From positions 1 through 8,032 of the forward strand of contig JABZHC010000036.1 of assembly GCA_015259035.1 (NCBI GenBank): a stretch of 8,032 bases of DNA, written 5' to 3'. The translations under genes were made by a program, and so were the position numbers. The notes under the pieces were generated by a model, which made no database searches, was not told the DNA's origin, and was given only the letters and a program-made list of their open reading frames with translations. Below are positions 5,242 through 8,032 of this stretch, in pieces. The stretch is from Atopobium sp. (GTDB lineage: Bacteria; Actinomycetota; Coriobacteriia; Coriobacteriales; Atopobiaceae). Position 1 is the stretch's first letter. Each line of letters begins with the position of its first letter.

Positions 5242-5288
5242 GTCATGTAATGGTCGTGTTTGTAGATAGCTGCGATAGGGGAGAACTT

Positions 5289-6569
5289 ATGCCAGCTTCC
5301 GTACTTGTTGGTGCTCAGTGGGGAGACGAGGGTAAGGGTAAGGTTACCGACCTCATTTCCGGAGATTTTGACGTTGTTTGCCGTTACGCAGGTGGTGCAA
5401 ATGCAGGCCACACGGTAATTGCTGGAGACACAAAGCTTGCACTTCACCAGGTTCCATCTGGCGTTATGTACGAGAATACCTATCCAGTTATTGGCAATGG
5501 CTGCATTGTTGACCCAGAGGTTCTTCTCGGCGAGATTGACATGCTGGAGAGCAAGGGTATTTCCTGTGACCTGCTTAAGATTTCCGGCAACGCTCACATT
5601 GTTATGCCTTATCACAAAGATCTTGATGGCGTGCACGAGAAAAAGCTGGGCAAGAACCTTATTGGTACCACTAAGCGTGGTGTCGGCCCAACTTACATGG
5701 ACAAGATGAACCGCACTGGTCTTCGTATTCAGGACATGCTTGACGAGAAAATCTTCCGCAAGAAGCTTGAAGCTGCACTTGAGTACACCAATCCAATCTT
5801 GAGCCTTGTATACGGTCTTCCAACCTATACCGTTGACCAAATTTGTGAGACCTACCTGCCTTATGCAGATCGCATTCGTCCTTACATTGTTGAGTCTTCT
5901 CTCTTCCTCAACGAAGAGCTTGAGGCTGGCAAGAACATTCTCTTCGAGGGTGCTCAGGCAACCATGCTTGATATTGACCACGGCACCTATCCATTTGTTA
6001 CCTCTTCTAGCTGCACCGCTGGTGGCGCAGTAACTGGTTCTGGCGTTGGTCCAACCAACATTGACCGCGTTTTGGGTATTGCAAAGGCTTACCTCACACG
6101 CGTTGGCTCTGGTCCATTCCCAACAGAGCTCTTTGACGAGACGGGCGATCTTCTCGGCGAAGTTGGTCATGAGTACGGCGTTACTACTGGTCGTAAGCGC
6201 CGTTGTGGTTGGTATGACGCAGTAGTTGTTAACTACGCGGCTCGCATTAATGGCCTCACTGATCTGGCAATCACCAAGCTTGACGTTCTTGGCTGCCTGG
6301 ACGAGATTAAGGTATGCGTTGCTTATGAGTGCGACGGCAAGATTTACAAGACCGTCCCAGAGCACCAGAGCGTCTTCTATCACGCAAAGCCTGTGTACGA
6401 GACTCTTCCTGGTTGGAAGTGCGATATCTCTAACGTTCGCAACTTCTACCAGCTGCCTCGTGAGGCTAAGGACTACATTGACTTCCTGGAGCAACTTGCT
6501 GGTGTACGCGTTTCTATCATCACTGTTGGTCCAGATCGCGAGCAGACAATCGACCGCTACTGGAGGTAA
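5289..6569 (+). CDS. purA: Adenylosuccinate synthetase
   Basis: PurA condenses IMP with aspartate using GTP to form adenylosuccinate, the first committed step to AMP, in the cytoplasm. The 426-residue protein is of usual length and carries all major motifs. These are the P-loop-like GDEGKGK (12-18, with catalytic Asp13), NAGHT with catalytic His41, the IMP-binding GTTKRGVGPTYMDK, and FEGAQATMLDIDHGTYPFVTSS. They continue with GSGPFPTEL, TTGRKRRCGWYD, ITKLD for the guanine base, and a GPDREQTI C-terminus. I chose the ATG at 5289 because AGGGGAG (5277-5283) lies 5 nt upstream and PASVLVGAQWGDEG matches the family start. The frame is open 13 codons further, to an ATG at 5250, but that extension has no ribosome binding site. 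Its stop lies 3 bp before the GTG of the next gene, so the two are probably cotranscribed and translationally coupled. Confidence 0.97.
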   Translation: MPASVLVGAQWGDEGKGKVTDLISGDFDVVCRYAGGANAGHTVIAGDTKLALHQVPSGVMYENTYPVIGNGCIVDPEVLLGEIDMLESKGISCDLLKISGNAHIVMPYHKDLDGVHEKKLGKNLIGTTKRGVGPTYMDKMNRTGLRIQDMLDEKIFRKKLEAALEYTNPILSLVYGLPTYTVDQICETYLPYADRIRPYIVESSLFLNEELEAGKNILFEGAQATMLDIDHGTYPFVTSSSCTAGGAVTGSGVGPTNIDRVLGIAKAYLTRVGSGPFPTELFDETGDLLGEVGHEYGVTTGRKRRCGWYDAVVVNYAARINGLTDLAITKLDVLGCLDEIKVCVAYECDGKIYKTVPEHQSVFYHAKPVYETLPGWKCDISNVRNFYQLPREAKDYIDFLEQLAGVRVSIITVGPDREQTIDRYWR

Positions 6570-6572
6570 CCC

Positions 6573-8032
6573 GTGGCGTCTTCGGACTGCTCAACTTTTG
6601 CAATAGTTTGCGATAACCCCTGTGGGCTTGAAGCTTCCCAGCTTGAAGCCCTGGGGGTTTCTGTAATACCTGGAGCTTTGAGTTCAGATGCTGATCAGGT
6701 AGGCGAGTTTTACCGAGGCATTTTTGAGTCAGGAGCTCAAAAAATCCTCTCGCTCCACGTGTGGGCAGATTTCTCTGACTCGCTTCTTACGGCAAAAAAG
6801 GCTTGTCAGAACAATCCTGATATTTCAAGCTCAATTTGCCTGGTAGATAGCGGAAATATGCCTACCGCCATGGGAATCATGCTTGAGCGCTTAAGCGTGG
6901 CAAGAGCATCCGGGGCTTCTTTTGAGGCAACCTGTGCATATGCACACGAACTTGCCGAGGTAGTTGCCACAATGTACATTGCAATGAACAAGGTTGTCCT
7001 TCATAAAAGCAAGGACAAACACCCCAGGCTTTCGTTGCGACTTCGACTTGAGCGTTTGCATAGGCGCATCTCAAACGATATGTATTTGTATCGTTTGGTT
7101 GGCGGAAAATGTACAGAGGTGGCTCGCTCATCAGATTTTACCGATCTAGCAGCAAGAATTTCTCGCCTTATGAGCGCTTGTTTTGTAAAGCGCGGCGAGC
7201 TCAAGTATGTAGTGATTTCAAGTGGCGAGAAACGCATAGAAAAGCATCTCAAAAAGCCGCTTAAAACCAACGAATATGATGCAGAATGTATTGCAGAAAG
7301 ACTTGTTTCTCCCGAGTTTAAGAAGAGCCTGGGAGAAGGCTCTGTTGGCGTTGCTTGTATCCCAAAGGCGTTGTATCAGAAGGCTGGAGTACTTATGAAT
7401 GACACCGTTGATATTTTGTTGCTCGGCGCTGGTGGTCGTGAGCACGCGCTTTTGACTAAGCTGCAGGAGTCGCCTCGCGCAGGAAAAATTTACGTTGCTC
7501 CAGGTAATGGTGGCATGGCTGCACAGGCAGAGCTTGCTCCCATTGATCAGAATAACCCTGATGAGGTTGTTTCTTTTGCCAAGGAAAAAGGCATTAACCT
7601 GGTAGTTATTGGCCCCGAAGCACCTCTTGTTGTGGGTGTTGCAGACGCTGTTCGTCAGGCCGGTATTGCATGCTTTGGCCCTAATCAGAATGCAGCGCAG
7701 ATGGAGGGCTCAAAGGCGTTTGCCAAGGGCGTTATGGAGCGAGCAAACGTTCCAACTGCTGCATGGAAGTCTTTCACAGACCAGGCGTCTTGCGAGGCGT
7801 ATGTTCGCCACATCGGCGCTCCTGTAGTTGTTAAGGCAGACGGCCTTGCCGCAGGTAAGGGCGTTATTGTTGCAACTGAGCTTGAACAGGCTCTTGAAGG
7901 TGTTCGCGAGTGCTTCTCCGGCCATTTTGGCGATGCAGGAGCAACCGTTGTTGTCGAGGAGTTCCTTGAGGGACCAGAATGCTCGCTGCTTGCGTTGACT
8001 GATGGAACGTACGTTGTTCCGCTGGCAACAGC
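6573..8032 (+). CDS. DegV-like (EDD-fold) domain fused in frame to PurD (3'-truncated)
   Basis: I read this frame codon by codon from the GTG at 6573 to the window end (486 codons) and found no stop. The start has GGAGG (6562-6566) 6 nt upstream, inside the last purA codons. Residues 1-274 resemble the DegV/EDD fold: FAIVCDN near the N-terminus (DegV usually has TDS), LGVSVIP, KILSLHV (57-63), a CLVDS strand (89-93) and a closing VGVACIP (258-263). DegV proteins of the FakB type bind fatty acids for phosphorylation. Here the usual TSQPS ligand motif is absent and the early region is shortened, so that role is doubtful. From codon 275 (ATG, 7395) the protein is a normal PurD. Codons in the first part look less optimised (AGA, CGA, TTG, GTA) than in purA. 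Either one fused polypeptide of about 700 residues is made, or a sequencing or assembly error has removed a stop. Confidence 0.7.
   Translation, partial: MASSDCSTFAIVCDNPCGLEASQLEALGVSVIPGALSSDADQVGEFYRGIFESGAQKILSLHVWADFSDSLLTAKKACQNNPDISSSICLVDSGNMPTAMGIMLERLSVARASGASFEATCAYAHELAEVVATMYIAMNKVVLHKSKDKHPRLSLRLRLERLHRRISNDMYLYRLVGGKCTEVARSSDFTDLAARISRLMSACFVKRGELKYVVISSGEKRIEKHLKKPLKTNEYDAECIAERLVSPEFKKSLGEGSVGVACIPKALYQKAGVLMNDTVDILLLGAGGREHALLTKLQESPRAGKIYVAPGNGGMAAQAELAPIDQNNPDEVVSFAKEKGINLVVIGPEAPLVVGVADAVRQAGIACFGPNQNAAQMEGSKAFAKGVMERANVPTAAWKSFTDQASCEAYVRHIGAPVVVKADGLAAGKGVIVATELEQALEGVRECFSGHFGDAGATVVVEEFLEGPECSLLALTDGTYVVPLAT
7386..7389 (+). promoter_or_regulatory. Internal Shine-Dalgarno for purD
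   Basis: GGAG at 7386-7389 lies 5 nt before the in-frame ATG at 7395, with AGG at 7381-7383 further upstream. It sits inside the DegV-PurD reading frame, exactly where a stand-alone PurD would begin. Free PurD could therefore be translated from the same message as the fusion. Confidence 0.5.
7395..8032 (+). CDS. purD: Phosphoribosylamine--glycine ligase (GAR synthetase), N-terminal part
   Basis: PurD joins 5-phosphoribosylamine to glycine with ATP, the second step of de novo IMP synthesis. This entry covers the PurD portion if translation begins at the ATG 7395; the same frame continues upstream as the DegV-like domain. The 212 visible residues carry the family hallmarks: the N-terminal LLLGAGGREHAL, APGNGG, VVIGPEAPLVVG, the FGPNQNAAQMEGSK segment, and PTAAWKSF. 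The start of the ATP-grasp domain follows, with VVVKADGLAAGKGV and VVVEEFLEGPECS. The ATG at 7395 fits the family start, since PurD usually begins just before the GxGGREHA motif, and it has its own GGAG. The C-terminal half lies beyond the window. With purA just upstream, the locus supplies two purine-pathway enzymes. Confidence 0.93.
   Translation, partial: MNDTVDILLLGAGGREHALLTKLQESPRAGKIYVAPGNGGMAAQAELAPIDQNNPDEVVSFAKEKGINLVVIGPEAPLVVGVADAVRQAGIACFGPNQNAAQMEGSKAFAKGVMERANVPTAAWKSFTDQASCEAYVRHIGAPVVVKADGLAAGKGVIVATELEQALEGVRECFSGHFGDAGATVVVEEFLEGPECSLLALTDGTYVVPLAT

Noticed and set aside
5213..5269. An 18-codon frame in the purA leader
   Set aside because: No ribosome binding site, it starts inside the predicted -10, and it shows no run of regulatory codons.
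5250..5288. ATG at 5250 as the purA start
   Set aside because: The extra 13 residues are not part of the conserved PurA N-terminus, and the strong AGGGGAG lies just before ATG 5289.
5211..6494. A 427-codon open frame on the - strand opposite purA
   Set aside because: It mirrors purA almost exactly, has no recognisable motif or good ribosome binding site, and its composition (many Asn, Val, Leu, Thr) is what the complement of this codon use would give. purA is certain on the + strand.
6806..7445. Several - strand open frames over the DegV-like region
   Set aside because: The + strand frame is open throughout, begins at a strong ribosome binding site and matches the DegV layout. The - strand frames overlap each other and carry no recognisable domain.

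Overview
The window looks like a chromosomal housekeeping region of a moderate-GC Gram-positive bacterium. I think an actinobacterium of the class Coriobacteriia (Atopobium/Lancefieldella/Olsenella type) is most likely. The reasons are the gene order rpsF-ssb-rpsR-DUF2232-rplI-dnaB-purA, the protein sequences of SSB, S18 and L9, strong GGAGG-type ribosome binding sites and mixed codon use. This is inference from pattern recognition; no database was searched. Every gene I can support lies on the + strand. I see no tRNA or rRNA gene, insertion sequence, CRISPR array or phage gene.

Layout. Bases 1-132 are the Pro/Ala-rich C-terminal end of an upstream gene, closed by an intrinsic terminator (154-190). 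A promoter (-10 at 363-368) and a short leader with a perfect 8-bp hairpin precede the first operon: rpsF (S6), ssb (single-stranded DNA-binding protein), rpsR (S18, zinc-binding form), a DUF2232 multi-pass membrane protein and rplI (L9 with an acidic tail). The gaps are 32-54 bp, and the operon ends at a strong 13-bp-stem terminator (3337-3376). The 500 bp between rplI and dnaB hold no gene. They contain a 20-bp perfect palindrome, the terminator, two candidate promoters, repeated ACCTGCGG motifs, a tandem 9-mer and a weak terminator-like hairpin. dnaB (replicative helicase) follows. A short gap carries a promoter and a GCAACC/GGTTGC inverted-repeat set ahead of purA (adenylosuccinate synthetase).

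The most unusual part is the right end. A GTG start with a strong ribosome binding site lies 3 bp after the purA stop. It opens a reading frame for a divergent DegV-like (EDD-fold) protein of about 274 residues. That frame has no stop codon: it continues in phase through an internal ATG (7395) into a normal PurD (GAR synthetase), which runs off the window. The sequence therefore encodes an apparent DegV-PurD fusion, with an internal Shine-Dalgarno that could also give free PurD.

Functionally, the left half is translation plus replication (S6, S18, L9, SSB, DnaB). The right half is purine synthesis: PurA acts on IMP toward AMP, and PurD performs the second step of IMP synthesis. The DegV-like module sits between the two purine enzymes.
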